This document shows, one piece after another, positions 48,834-62,210 of a stretch of DNA of 64,000 bases. Each line of letters starts with the position of its first letter. The stretch's first letter is position 1. The position numbers and the translations under genes are program-made. Below the pieces are notes generated by a model. It saw only the letters and a list, made by a program, of their open reading frames with translations. It ran no database searches and was not told where the DNA came from. The stretch comes from Cytospora piceicola (lineage: Eukaryota > Ascomycota > Sordariomycetes > Diaporthales > Cytosporaceae). Location of the stretch: the NCBI GenBank assembly GCA_023375675.1, contig JALQBC010000004.1:744001-808000 (forward strand). The letters are read 5' to 3'.

Positions 48834-49876
48834 ATGGGCTTCGAGTTCGATCACGAGAAGATCCCCCTCTACAAACTGGTGCTTCACATAGCCCAGGTCG
48901 TCATCTCCGTCACTATCTGGTGTCTCGAGATCGCCGTCTTCAAGGGAGGTGACATCAATGGCAACAATGGCTGGACATTTGGAGTGGTACGTCTTTCCGT
49001 CGCAAACGCACACCCCTTTCCATCTCTACCTGCTTATGTCTAGCAACTAACACCCTCCCTCCCAAACAGTGCTTCCTGACCGTCCCAGCATGGCTATATC
49101 TGGTTATGGCCCCTCGATACCCACGCACCAGGAGGATAGCCGACTCCAAGGCCATGCTGTGCACTGATTTCCTCTACACCATAATATGGCTATCTGCCTT
49201 CGCCACACAAGCGGCCTACAACACCGCCGGCGACTGCGGCTCCGCCTGCGGTCCCAGCAAGGCCATCGTGGGCTTGGGTGTGTTTGAGACGTGAGTTCAA
49301 GAACCCGTTCCCCAACAGCAAAAAGAAAATCAAAAAAATCGAGCATCTCCCAGCTGACAGTGCCCGCCACCAAACAGGGTCTTCTGGGGACTCACCACCG
49401 TGCTCTCGCTCGTCACCCACCGATACTACAACTTCAACGGCGTGCTCCCCGGCTACGAGACGAGCCGCGGGCCCCGGAACGCCAACATCGACCCCGACAA
49501 GGCGGCCTTCTCGACCGCCGGCCTGGACGAGGAGGCCTACGCCCCCGTGCACGACCACGACGACGAGCCCGAGTTCAACGCCTCGCCCTACGGGGGCCTC
49601 GGCGGCCTCGGCGCCGCCAGCGGCTCCGTCGCCGCGGGGCCCCCCCACGACCACCACGACATGAGCGTCTACAGCGCCGACACGTCGTACGGCGGCGCCG
49701 CCAGCATCCACAACCAGGCCTTCGAGCCGCACCCGGACGACTACCTGCCCTCGCGCCGCACGAGCCCGCTCCCCGGCGGCGGCCACCTGTACTCGCCGTC
49801 CCCGGCCCACGACGATGACGAGTTCGATGACCACCCGGCGCAGTTCCCCGCGGCGGACTACAGCCGGGTGCTGTGA
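48834..49876 (+). CDS. MARVEL-like four-helix membrane protein
   Basis: Small fungal membrane protein of the MARVEL type, with a membrane-organising or trafficking role suggested by the family. Exons 48834-48986, 49070-49290 and 49378-49876 join in frame (290 residues). Four hydrophobic segments lie at about residues 12-36, 48-65, 80-100 and 113-138, with a short Cys-containing loop (NTAGDCGSACG) between the third and fourth. After residue 145 comes a 145-residue hydrophilic tail rich in Gly, Ala, His, Asp and Pro, with Tyr-containing repeats. The tail DNA (49,440-49,876) is extremely GC-rich. The ATG at 48834 has A at -3 and starts MGFEFDHEKIPLYKL, common in such fungal proteins. No catalytic residues. 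The MARVEL call rests on topology and size. Confidence 0.75.
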
Positions 49877-51305
49877 GGTGGTGGTGGTGGTGGTGGTGAG
49901 GAGCCATGCAACTGAAGGGTGTTTGGAGAGATGCTCAAGACAGTGACTCCCGTTGTTGTTGTTGTTCGTTTCCTAGCCCCCTTGTTTATGGGTCCCGACC
50001 GAGGACTCTTCTGCCACCCCGTCGCGGTGGTGGTGGCCGTGGGTGAGCTGGAAGCGCGGAGAGGTAATAGATGGACCCGGGAAGGGGAGGGTCATCATGA
50101 CAGGATGGTCCCTGATGGCCTTGCGCGTGTGTGTGCTTTCCTGTTTCGGTCATCAGCACAAATGGGGGAATTCAGGGGAGAATGGATAGAGACGATCATA
50201 GGAAGAGGCACACGACCGGCGCAAGAATTGTTCTTTGCTTTCAAGAGGGGGGAGCCACCCACATACAACCTGGCTAACGGTTCTGGTGTTCGAGGCGTTC
50301 ACTTGTGTACCTAGCTAATGCCGGTTATGGATCATGTCGATAGAGCTGTACAAGATACCATGAAAGAAACAAAAAATCGGATCTCGGTCGTGCCTGGATG
50401 GTGGCAGCAGACCATGAAAACATCACGTCTCGAACTTGTCTGTCGTGAGTGAGGTCAATTTGTGACGTACTTTGCTACATCATAGCTCACCCTAAGAGCG
50501 AACTACCACTGGACGGGTTTCTGCTGTGTTGGGCTGAGGAACGCAACTAGCTCTGTCGGGGGAACGTCTCACATACTAGCAGCAAGACCACGTTTGTTTG
50601 ATGATCTGCCGTGCTTACGAAGGCCATATCGGCAAGGGACAGAAGTATGTTTTTGGTATGCAATTCAAGTACAGAACCTTGTAGACAGCCTGCGATCTAC
50701 CGCTATGGCTATACATATTCCCCAACGGTCTCTTGTCATGGATAATTCTTTGCTCGTTGTCCGAGTCATCCTTTCCATCCCATACTCCAAACGCCGTAAT
50801 CGTCTACCGAGCTATTGAATGGCCCAGTCGTAAAATGAGTAAACTGACCATACTCAGACCCGTTGCCGTCTCGTCCGTGTCACAGATGAGCATCTCGTAG
50901 ACTGATTCCCATTCTTCGAAAGATCGCGCGGAGTGGTGGTGAAGATGATGGCACCATTCCACTCCAAGCCATGCACTATGTGCGTGCCCATGACCATATG
51001 TCGTACTCCACCCGGAACTGAAGGTCGCAACGTCCGAAAGGATCAGATACAGCAAGTCCCGAGGTGCCGAGATTCTTGGCCAGACGCAGGTAGGGGCGTT
51101 GTCGTCCTCAACCCATGAGGCCTTATAACACGCATGGGCCTCGTGTTTTCGAGGTACAGGTATGTTGGTCTCATGCAAGGCACCTTGTGCGCCCCTTAGT
51201 CAATTCTTCGTAGTGTTCAGCCAGACGCATCCGCAGAAGAACCCGACTCCCTAGAAGTAGATTTCTCCCTTCTCACTCTTCCTCTCCGTGGAGGAACTAG
51301 GACCC
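49877..51305. other. Convergent intergenic region
   Basis: 1.4 kb between two genes that point toward each other; likely both 3' untranslated regions. A GGT trinucleotide run (49877-49898) begins right after the stop codon of the MARVEL-like gene. No supported gene. Confidence 0.55.
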
Positions 51306-52144
51306 TCAGTTCAGGTTCTCCTGGTATATCGCGAGCTTCTTCTTGAGGCTCGCCTCAGTCTGCTGCATAGGGTTCAGCCTGTGATCCCTCGCCATCGCAG
51401 CCGTGTTGTCGCCGTGCTTGGCCACGAGCCTCTCGATCCACTCGCGCTCCCGCTCCGACTGGTGCCTCTTGTACTTCTCGGTCGGCCGGTTGGCCTCGAC
51501 CTCGAGCAGGTCGACGACCCTGGTCTCCTTGTTGCCGCCCTTGCCCTCCTCGTCCTCCTCGTCCTCCTCCTCGACGCCGCCCCACCCCTCCTCGCCGTCG
51601 TCGCTGCCGGCCTCGATGTCGTTGAGCGGGTCGTTGAGCGGGTTGGCCCGGTGGAACACGCGGACGATCTTGCCGTCGGCGTCGCGCTCGACACGGACCG
51701 ACCGGATGCTGCCGGCGACGCCGGCCCCGCTGGTCGGCGTCACGGCGAGGGGGTCCTGCGCGGCCGTGGGGCCCGACGCGTTGGCGCTGGTGCGGTCGGT
51801 GCCGCCGGTGGCCTTGCCTAGTTTTGCTGAGAGGCCGAGCCGGCGGTAGTTCTGCGAGAGTGTTTCCTTCTTGTTCCTGGTTTCGAGAGTGGTTAGGTAT
51901 TGGACTGGATGGGGAACGATCTGTGTCTGGGAGCGTGTACCCGTGGTTCTGCTGGCGGGTATCGTTTCGGAAGGGAAGGGATGGGTGGTGATGATCAAGA
52001 GGGGGGGGGGCGGGGGATGGGAACTCACCAATTCTTTGCGATGGTGCTGTTGCCCATGGGGTTGAGCGGCTTCTTGAGCCTGTTGGACTGCTTGATGGTC
52101 GGCCTTGACGACCTGCGCTTGCGTTTCTGAAGATCCCGACCCAT
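51306..52144 (-). CDS. nop16: Ribosome biogenesis protein NOP16
   Basis: Nucleolar factor of the 60S pre-ribosome, needed for 25S rRNA/60S maturation in yeast. Two exons, 52144-52029 and 51876-51306, join as STIAKNWNKKETLSQNYRRLGL for 228 residues, the family length. The N-terminus is basic (QKRKRRSSRP). The middle carries a glutamate-rich acidic patch near residues 140-160. The C-terminus has the family's YKRHQSEREREWIERLVAKHGDN, then DNTAAMARDHRLNPMQQTEASLKKKLAIY. The 152-nt intron contains a ten-base G run on the plus strand (52001-52010), which is C on the coding strand. The coding DNA is strongly GC-biased. Confidence 0.93.
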
Positions 52145-55100
52145 GGTGACGAATTTGAATATGCGATTGGGTTGTGTAAGTAAGTATGTATGTATGTAAC
52201 TTGGGTTTGCCTTGCGAGCGGGAGCGACTGACTTCGTCTGAGACTCTGGAAATTTTGAGACTGATAAGATCCGATAAGTCTTATCAGCACGTGGGGATGC
52301 AAGCGAAGTACCCAAGTACCTTGCTATCCTTAGATAATCCCAGTATAAATGTGGAGAAGCTGGAGCGCTACGTATTTTTGAATGCAATTTGGAGACAACA
52401 TCGGTAGGTTTCGAATATTTGACGACTAGAGCTACTGATATTATACATTATGAACACAGCTGTAGCCTTTGCGTATATTTCGGCTGGCTCAGCGAAACTT
52501 ACAGCCTCCCATGATAGCCTTCCAAAGGCACGTGAACCCTTATATATTGGTCTTTGCCTGTGTCTGTTTTTTACAACAACTTCACACACGATCATGGATA
52601 ACAGCAATCGACTCAACACTTGAAGCCATCGACCTGGGCCCATGCAAAGGTGAGCTTTACCGATGGAACCATCACCCCGCTTCCAAGGTGAGCTTGGTGA
52701 GTATCAAGCCGCAGGTATGAAAAGGGTTCCGCGGGACACCTCTCGGCGATCTACGGACGTGATGCCCCGATGCGATCTAGAGGCTGGTGATGGGCGATGC
52801 AGAGTATGGCGCTTGCAGTATTATGACGGCAGAGGGGGGACTCGGCGACGACTTGACGGATCACCAACAAGAATCACGCCCTGGCGCGACTGGTACTTGA
52901 TGGTACTTTGTAGATCATCTTGATCAGTGACATCTTGATCGGTGATTTACATCTCGACTCGTCCGGCATGCTCCGTCAAAGGATCCAGGAATCTTGTCAT
53001 CGCAAACTGACAAGCTCCGACCCGACTTGGTGACTTCCGTGGGCCGCCCGGAGGCGTTGCGTTGAACCACCAACTACTGTCACCTCGCTCGACAAAGGGT
53101 GTTACGGCGTTCTGGATCTTCTGGAACGTCGAGACCGGAGCTGAGACACCGGTCTACTTTGTCACATCCCGGCCTCTAGATGGAGGGAAGGGAGGGTGTG
53201 GTGAGTTGGGCAACGCGGGACGGAGGCCGGTGGACGAAGACGACCCTGTGTGCCCGTTCATGGTCTTGTGCATTCGAGGCCTGAAGGTGAGGCCATCGAC
53301 AGACACCATCAACAGACACCATCAACCCATGTCCCCCCCCCTCTTCTTCCCCGCTTTCTTCTGCATTATCTCCTGGTTTCTAGCGCCGTTTCTCGGGCTT
53401 CTAGCTACCTTCTGTTGCATCTCCCAAATGTTACTGCACACGGCGCACGCGGCGCCAACGTGATCTACATGTTGCGTGAAAAGACAATACGAAACCTCGG
53501 AAGCAAACCACACGGCTCACACGAGCCACGCCTTTCCATTGTAGGAAGCTCGTCAACACATCCCGCGCACCACTTTCCCTGGGCAGCTTTTCTAGAAGGC
53601 ATCTGGAAGGGGTGACGAGGTGACGACAGCCACCGGAAGACGGGAGGACGGCATGACGGCAGGACGGTGCAGCGTAGCACCGATGCTGCGTCCTCTGCCA
53701 GCCTTGAGCGGAGGCTCGAGGGCGAGCTTGCTATGCAGGGGGGGGGGGGGTAGTGTGGTGGAATGGAAAGAAAGGCCCATCCCGGTGCGCTTCCAGAAGC
53801 CCCGAGCTGCGACTGTGGTTGGGAAGATGGGAAGATGGGGAAGATAAGGCGGCTGTGCGCGGGCGTCAGTTCGTGTCCCTCCCGTGCCGCTCAGTGTGGG
53901 TACGTCCAGCGATGCCTGCATGAAGAATATGCAAGGCAAGGAGGAGGGCGAGGGAATGGGATCGACCTTGGGAAAGGGTGGTGTGAGCTGGGGACTCACA
54001 ATACACCAGATGCAAGTTCCTGCTTCTCCGTTTGCATGACACTTGCATCGAACATGCAGTAGAACGATGCCTGTGAAAGCTGAGTTGGATGTGTGGGGCG
54101 GGAATAGACGGTTTAAAGCGTCACAACACCGATGTTGAGCGCAGCAGCGTCGCAGAGGGGATAGGTGCGCAGTTCAGGCTAAGTCCTGCTGCTGCAGTCT
54201 CAGATGGGTATCATTACATTCTGCCTGACCCCCACGGGAATGCAGGCATGCCCACTTTATTTCGTTTCTTTATCAAGCCGTCTGCAGTCTGTGGCTGAAG
54301 AAACCCATCTCTCAGGTCGTTTGTGATTGTCGTGGTGGACTTGGGCTTGGCGGCATAGCAGAGTTGTCGTCGGTTGGTCCAGAACCCCATGCCCGACGAG
54401 TATATTCCAACCCCCTCTCCCCTTCAATCTACATCTGTCGTGTTCTAGAATAGAGTTGTCTCTCGGATCAACCGTGACAAAATAGGGAACCTCGTCCGAA
54501 AAGTATCCGGGGCAGGAATGCCCGTCAGGATCTACGGCGCAGGACTGGAGGGGGTCGCAGTTCCCATCCACCCCCGCGGAGTAGTTGGCTCCAAGCATAC
54601 TTCCGTTGACATGGGGGTTCCTCTGGAGGTGGTGGTGTTGGTGTTGGTGGCATTGCACCGTCGCATTTACGTAGGCCTTTACGGGGTAAACTACTCTTTC
54701 GGCCATACCCTGGAACACACATCCGTTTCTGGATTGGCCTGCGGCCGACACAGCGTGAAACTCCCAAGGCACCCCGCGCCAGAAAAACACCACCAAGGGT
54801 AAGGGTGGGACACTCATCTCGTCAATGTGATATGTGAGGACGGAGAGGTCTAACTAATGCGCAGCGACACGAGCACGGAGCCGTCGATATAGTGCACCTC
54901 AAACCTCATGCACGAGACGTATACTGTTTTTTGACACGCCAAGCCACGGAGATGAGACTCGGTTTGCTTAAGCAAGTCGAAGGCTAAGTTGGCCGTTCTT
55001 TAGAGGTGCATCGTATGCATAATGGCGACATCAACTGACCGAAATTGGGCTCGGTCACCGAGTGCTAATGTGGAAGATATCCCCAAGTCCCATTCGGAGG

Positions 55101-55584
55101 CATAATTCAGGGGCAAGTACGAGAATGCACGACAATGGTTGCTGGGGAAGAAGATGCGCCCTTGCGTGGTTCACGTTGGAGTCTTCACTTCAGTATAGTT
55201 CGCGATCCCTTCAGGTAAGACGTTTGTAGGTAATTCAGTATGTCAATGAAGCTAGCCGTTCCTCTTGATTCGCCAAATATCAGAGGTAGTATATACAGTT
55301 TCATAAAGCAGCCAAAAGAAAGTATATCCATGAACCCACATAGCCACATATCGTTACAAACCGAGGTAGTCGTACAGAGCGTGAAAAGCCTAGAAGCCAT
55401 AAAATCATTTTCCAAGTCATGTCCTCGCCCCCGTGGTGTGATATCCAATATTCCTGGTCCTTTTCCGTCATCCAGGCCGTGAGATGTTGAACCGGTTAGT
55501 TTTCCGTGCCCTGACCAATCTCCTTTTACCTTAGTTGCTCTGTAGATGCTGAGTAGAAAGAAATCCAACACCGTGAATAGAGCT
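52145..55584. other. 3.4 kb gene-poor region
   Basis: No gene I can support. It holds a G12 tract at 53739-53750 and a 186-codon minus-strand open frame (54257-54817) that I leave uncalled. The left 200 bp is the NOP16 promoter. Confidence 0.5.
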
Positions 55585-58237
55585 TTAGAACATAATCCAC
55601 TCAACCTCCACGCCCGGGCCACCAATACATGTGGTCCAGCTGAAGGGGCCCCTCTTCATCATGCCCAGTTTACCTCCTTGTAGTTGTTGGTCCCTCCCTT
55701 CGCCGGACCATATCCTCTCAAGCACGTCCAGGGCCGCAAGGTTGTTCATGTAGCCCGAGCGTGCCATGATCTCCCGGCACTTGGACCGGACGACGCCCTG
55801 CTGCATCTCGTTGACACACTCGGCGCCGGCAACGAACAGGGGCCAGAGGAGGAACTTCTCCGCAGAGGAGCCGGCCTCGAGCGAGGTGGCGTAGTAGACG
55901 ACCTGGCTGACGAGGTTGCGGAAGTTGTTGTGCGCGCTGGAGACGTTGGGGCTCGCCAGGCGCTCGGTGTAGAGCAGCGCCGCGTAGCGGAAGGCCTCGG
56001 AGAGGGAGCCCAGGTCCCGGACCTGGGCGTGGGTGGCGGAGAGCCCGTCGGGCAGGGAGGCGAGGACGCGCTGTGCGTCGAATTCCCAGGACTGCAGGGC
56101 GATCCGCGCGTCTTTCCACTCGCGCCAGAAGGTGGACCGGTGGTCGTCGTATGCCGCCGAGGATGCCAGGCTGGACGTCATGATCTGCTCGTCGTCGAGG
56201 GTCGTGCTGAAGCCGTTGCCGTCGAACCGCGGGAGGTTGTTGCCAAACATGTCCGCGCTGGTATGGTGTTGGTGCTGAGGCTTGTAGATGTTACCGATGG
56301 GTGACTCGAGGGGTGACTGCGAGCGAGATGGCACGCCGCGTGAAGTAGGCGGGCTGAGGAGGCTATGGACCGGGCGGTGCTGGGACAGGATGTTGAGCCT
56401 TCCGAGTTTGACGACGGTTTTGAAGAGTTCTCGATCACAGCCGACGAGGTTTTCTGCACCAGGGGGGAGCAACTGTGCGTCTGGCATAACGCCGTAGAAG
56501 GATGTATTCAATTGGGCCTCGCGGTCGTTGATGCTGGCGGAGATGGCGTCGAAGTAGGTGAATAATGCCTCCATCCACGCTGAGTCTCTTGAAGGGGGAA
56601 ATGGTGAGGACTTTCTCATGCCCAGAATCTTCTTGACTCCAGCAAATTGTGTGTGGAATTTCGCAATACCGGATTCTGCCATTCGATAGTGGCATAGTAA
56701 TAGGATCGTAGCCAATACGGCATCTCCTCTCGCCTTGGTTGGGTCATTGAGTTGCTCATTCAGCAAGTGAACAGCGAGTTTGCGGTGCTGATATTCTTCC
56801 GACAATGTCCGCTCATCGGACTGGATGTCTGAAATGGGTCGCTGCAAGTTGTGTTCCTTCTCCTCCTGGCTTTGGGCAAGGCTTAACTTTCTCTTCATCC
56901 GCAGGTTGCATGCGGCAAGTGCACAAATGGCATGCTGTAGACTCCGGCTATTTGCGGCCAGTGAGAGAATGTGGTCCCTGAATGGGTTGTTGGGACCGTC
57001 TATGAAGACCATGCCCGGACACATTATGTTCTCATAGTAGTCCATGTAGAACTGCATTTTGACAATGAGATCCGGGTTCACTGGAAGTACTGGCTGGTCC
57101 ATTACTGATGGCCAGGGGAGTGTTTGATCCGGGACACCGTGAGATGATGCCGAATCCTCCTCCGGAGACTGGGCCCAAAAATTCCTATCGGAATGAGCGC
57201 TGGTACTGTACGCATCCAAACCAGGAGTTGCTGGAAAGATCTCGGTATTAGTCGTGCTGAGCCTATAGGACGAAATGACACGTGAATGATATCTCACCAA
57301 GAGGTTCGTACTCCATCAGACGGTTGCTCAGATGAGCTTCAAAGCTGTCCATGTGAGAATGGAGGCTTGAACTTGGCTCCGATGGAGCGTACACAAGGCT
57401 GGGACATGAAGTAGGAGCCCTATGGTGATCCATCATCACAGAAGACATGGGACTCTGTGGAATAGGCGAGTTGGCGCTGGCGTAGCTCTCGGCGTACATG
57501 TGCGTAGGGCTGGTGGCGAAAGGCAGGTCGTCTCTCGAGAATGTGTGGCTCAACGGCGAAAGGTATTCGGCATCACTCAGGGAGTCGATCGACGAGGACA
57601 GGGGCTCAGGGGGGCCATGTGCCAATATAGGTCCCAGTTTGGGGAAACGGGGCCCATCTCCTGCCAGGCCGGGCGTGAAAGGCACATTGCCCCAATGGCT
57701 TGGTCCTGATGGCATAGGTGGCGTGGGCTCGCCGTGAGAAATCTTGGAGAGGTCATAGACATGGAAGGGTGTCGGAGGCATGGACACTGGATAGTGGCGA
57801 TCCACCGGGCCATCGATGATATCGCCTCGAGTTCCCCGGGGAGACAGGGCTTCTGGCTCATTCCAGTGGCCAGCGTTCGTTGCATGCCCACGTCCTTGTC
57901 CACCATGTAAGCTGGAGTTCGCCCGTGGCCTTGAGGGTGAGCTCTTTTTGATAGGGTTGACAGGGGGCGACTTTGCGATTGGTAGCGAGAGTCCACGAAG
58001 CTTTCCCCGACTCGCGACGCCCACTCCCCAAGTCAGCTGTGTCTTGTATCCGGAGCATTCGTTTCCGACTTCCAAACACTGCGAGCAGTATGGTCGCCTG
58101 CGATCACACTTCACATTTCTCTTGGTGCAAGTGAAGCAGTCATCCGCAGCCCCTCCGGCCGGAGCACGTCTCCTTCGCTTGCGCACCGCGGCAGCATCAG
58201 CCTTGGGGTTTGGGGGGGTGGGTAATGGGACAGTCAT
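55585..58237 (-). CDS. Zn2Cys6 transcription factor (moc3-like type)
   Basis: Nuclear fungal transcription regulator. Two exons, 58237-57298 and 57230-55585, join through a 67-nt intron as MEYEPLATPGLDAYST, giving 861 residues. The zinc cluster is complete: Cys34, Cys37, Cys44, Cys51, Cys54 and Cys61, followed by GYKTQLTWGVGVASRGKLRGLSLPI, a stretch I associate with proteins often annotated as moc3-like regulators. Residues about 90-380 are Ser/Pro-rich and likely disordered. From about 390 on is the helical fungal-specific regulatory domain (Fungal_trans_2 type), with PGMVFIDGPNNPFRDHIL and QHAICALAACNL. It ends MKRGPFSWTTCIGGPGVEVEWIMF, a conserved C-terminus. An upstream in-frame ATG at 58300 is possible; 58237 is preferred because MTVPLPTPPNPK resembles related N-termini. 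Targets are unknown. Confidence 0.85.
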
Positions 58238-60960
58238 GTTGGGAAGACGCGAATGTATGATAGTCTTGAGTAGTGTGATAACAGGTAAAGACGGGAGCAA
58301 CGCTTTAGGATGCCAGAAGAGATTGTGAGATTAGGAAGGATCACAGGAATGGCAGGGCTTCAGGTTGCGGGGGAGGTCGAGCATCAACGACAGAAGATGG
58401 CGGGTATGGATGCGACTAAATATGGAAAGACTTTCCAGAGCAGAGTTGGCATGCACAGGGAAAGAATGAGGTAACGGGATGAAGAGAGAAGAGAATCGGG
58501 AGATCAACAAGTAGTAGATGTAGGCCCTCTAGGATGGAGATAAAGTGTGTTGAGTGTGGGAGAGGGCCTGTCCCTAGTTCACATACATCGCATTCGTTAT
58601 GGACGACACCAACCAGGATGAACAACCTTAAGGTACGGATGTACAACCAGGATGCACTTATCAGCAGGGGTCAATCTGGAAAAGCAGCCGGGGAGGCGAG
58701 GTGCCACTGTACTAAGAGATCAAAGGTGTGTGTGGGCAGGTGGGTTGCCGAACACACATGAGATGATGGAGGGGTAGCCAGCCAGGAGCCCTGGCTCCTC
58801 TGGGGACCTTCTCGCACTTGCGAACTGGACAATGGAGGAGGAACGGGTACATGGACCACTCGGGGTCAAGGTTCGGATGACGGGGCCCTCAAGGTGGATG
58901 CGCAGGTGGCCCATTTGATCGTGGTTGAGCAGGAAAGGGCCACTGATCCATATAGCATATGAGATTAGAAAGGAAACGCGAGAGTATGATAAGATTGTGC
59001 GCCTGCTGTCCGGACCTTCGTCTCCGAACGGCGTCCCTTGGAGGTTTTGCCTGATAAATCCTCTCGGCAAGGCTCGAAAGCTTGATAGCCTGGGAGAGAC
59101 TGGAAGCACGAAGGCATAGTTGCTTTCCATGGGGATGCACTTGATGAGGGAAAAAAGTGTTGCTGCATTTGGAGGTGGAGATGAAGAGCAAGAAGTGCAG
59201 CCCTTGCCGTGAGCCGTGACCCTGACATATCAGGCGACATGAGCATGGATGCTCTGCACACAGCATTTGCGAAGGGGGCGCATCGCCGGCAGGTGTACTA
59301 CTATGGTACGCAGCGAGGATACTTCGGGGTGGGGCCTTCGATTTCACACTAGTATGGGTTTGGTGAGCGCGGTGGTTCTCGGTAGTAGCAGGGGTCGATG
59401 GCCAGGGCGCCGGTCAAATCCACTCAGCACCCTTATTTCATATTTCCACTCGCACGAATGATGTCGGCCGATGTCCCTTTAAACTTGCAGCCAGAGGTAG
59501 CAGGCATGTGGCAGATCCCTGCAGCAAAGTCAACACCGGGGCAGACAGCAGACAGGTACCGCGGACATTGTTGGCGCGATGAACAATGCGAGTCTCTGAT
59601 TGGGACGTTGCCTGCAAGGTTCAAGAACGCTTAAAGTTCGGCAACCATACATTGGACTCGCCCACCACAGGCCTGCAAGGCTAACAGTACCTGGGTGGTA
59701 CCATAGTACATACGTACCCATCAATACATAGCCAGGTCCCGGAGCGTATCGTCGGCTCGCAAGGAACCCGGAGCACCTGATATTGTTCACCCCCACTACT
59801 AACCGAGTGACCAGTAAGTAATTGAGCTGCTGTCTCCTCACATTCTGTACAGGATTTTGTGTTTTCACAGCTTGCTGAGCGAACAGCAAGGAGATCTGTC
59901 CGCAGCCTTATCTGTCCCACACTGGCTATAGTGCTTGGAGGCCTTCTCGACAGGACGTGCTTGCTGACGAGTTTTGGTTGCAGTGTAGCTGCTGCTTTTG
60001 TGCAGGAAATTATATCTTTGCTTCGAGCCTGTTGCCCGTGGTTGATAATCAGAGACAGCTGTGGGTTTTGCAGTTGAATGGGATCAATTAGGTGGGAGCA
60101 TCGACCACCTGTTTAACCGCTGTTGGGTTCTATGGGGTGTCCGTGTTGGTCTGGTCCACCACCCCGGCCCAGGATATTGATATGCATGCTGGCGGGATTT
60201 AACAAGATGTCTGCCAGCCCCGGGTTCTCAAGTACCGTGTCGGCGGAGTCGCATGTGAGACACTGAGCCCGAGATATCACGGTTCCCAATCCCTGATGTC
60301 GTCTTACGTAGTGCGCTATCCATCAAGCTGCTCTGCCTCGCAGAGTTGCAAGCGTGGGGGCACCATGACGCTGTCCCGAGAGCACTGTAGGCAAGAGGTG
60401 CACCACCCTTCCCCGTCGTGCTCTTCGAGCTGTCATTCTGCACGGACATATAGTAGGTACGTAGCCTGTGATCCAGCAGATGATGGGTTCATGGCGTTGC
60501 AGATTGGATAGCATTATTGTCGACTGGGGAATAATCTGTCGTTGTTGTTGCTGTGTTGTTGTTATTGTCATATCTGATAGCCTGGAATGACAGGGTCCCT
60601 TGCCGTTAATAGAACACTTATGCTGACATAGCAGAGGATATTGTCGTGATCGGTTTCCATGTGTGAAAGCGTAGTATTGGTCGTATCGACGTCCCTTGCT
60701 GCGAGAAGCGCCAAACGACGAGCTGACCCACTGTCACTGTCATTTTTGTGGTTTCCAAGTCGTTTGGGGCTTTGTGGGCATGGTCCCATTTCGAAAAGCC
60801 GCCGCCAACTGCCCAGCTCTGTACGACGGACGTACTGGGTGTGTTGCACGGGAGGGGGAAGGGCTACAGTAACAGACTTCGACCGGGCTTCGAGAACACC
60901 ATGGCTAGGATTGTACCGTGGCAGCCGTTGAACCTGCGCCAGCTTCCATGGGCATTGACA

Positions 60961-60989
60961 TTGGCGCCGCCTCGCCGCGGCGGCGCCAA
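60961..60989. repeat. GC-rich perfect hairpin (11-bp stem, 7-nt loop)
   Basis: TTGGCGCCGCC at 60961-60971 pairs exactly with GGCGGCGCCAA at 60979-60989 across the loop TCGCCGC. There is no T run after it, and it is not at a gene end. Confidence 0.9.
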
Positions 60990-62210
60990 GCCACCACGGC
61001 ACAACATCGATTCCAGTTCACAACCTCCGCTTTTCCCACAGCGACTAAGCCCGAATTGGCTCTCAACGCCGAGAATGCTGCTGCGGCTGCTGCTGCTTTG
61101 CTCGCGCAGGCGACTCACAGCTGGCGGCTGGACAAGCTCCGCTGTAAAGATGCTGTCTGTCGGCTGTGCGGAGAGGTCGTTTTTCCTGTCTTGCCGGTCT
61201 GGCAGTCTCCGGCAGTTGTGCTGAATGTCTTCCACAGATCTTGTATATCTAAATATATACAAAAACACTCGTTTGTGAGAAGAGAGGGTGTTAGATTTGA
61301 AATGCTGCTAGAGTGGGGAATTTGATGGATAATGAATGGCGATCTTGGGGTTGTGGGTTTGTACTTGTCCAACGTTGGGCTACCGTGCTTTATCATCATC
61401 CTGTATTTTTATTAGGCGGGGCCTGACGGGCCGGAACTTAGCGAAGCCCTGGGAAGCAAAACGCCCAGGCGTCGATCATGATCCTCGCGCGGCTCTAGCC
61501 TTCTGACTTCCGGCCCTAATCTGACTCTAATTCCACGCCATTGTGACTCGTCAGGATGTTTATACCTTGTCGTCTTCTTCTTCTTGTCTCTCTCATCCTT
61601 GGGTTTTTTTTGACATATCGTAAAAGACCAGAGAATGCTCAGGTGGGAATCCCACATCAGCCCAAATTCAGCTTGAAGCCTCGTATGCAACATAGACGCA
61701 CAGCAGATGCCGCCTATAAGATGGAGAAGCAAATAAGCCCCGTCCGGTATGTATTTGGGTCGCACTTTTCATCACCTGTGACGATTGAACGCGACCAGCC
61801 AGCCAGCCTCATCCAGGTTGCTGATCTGGTATGGGTCAGGTATTGAGCCACGGACAAGACCCTAAGTCAACCACTAGGTACACCTCCCCCCCCTGCCCCC
61901 TTCACCCGGCTTTTTCCACAAAATTAACCTCGGGACGCGCATGATGTGCCGTGCTGGAAGAGAGCCGTGGACGGGGTGCTGTGCCGGGATTCATGATCCC
62001 CTTCTTCTCCACCCCGCGATACTGTGGGCTCAGGATTGCTTCTTTTGTAAGTGTATACTATACTGCTGGTTTTACGAGCGACGTGATCTCCGGCTTTGGT
62101 TGAAAGCTCCTTCATATAGGTCGGGATGTGTTTGTCTGGCTCAGAACTGCTCAGTCGGCCGGCCCACCTCGGTCTTCTCATCAATTAATATCTGCCCAGG
62201 CTCCACGGGA

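Noticed and set aside
49190..49834. 214-codon minus-strand open frame opposite the MARVEL-like gene
   Set aside because: Low-complexity Val/Gly/Arg shadow of the GC-rich exon, without splice or start support.
51355..52302. 315-codon minus-strand frame overlapping NOP16 in another phase
   Set aside because: The part over the NOP16 exon is a frame-shifted Arg/Gly-rich reading. The NOP16 frame has the family motifs.
54257..54817. 186-codon minus-strand frame with several Cys (DPLQSCAVDPDGHSCPGYF)
   Set aside because: Looks partly protein-like, but has no signal peptide, no domain I know and no supporting splice structure. A similarity search would be needed.
60948..61325. Plus-strand frame with CRLC and VFHRSC, hinting at a zinc-binding or RING-like domain
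   Set aside because: Cys/His spacing does not complete a RING or other finger, and both strands are open in this GC-rich segment.
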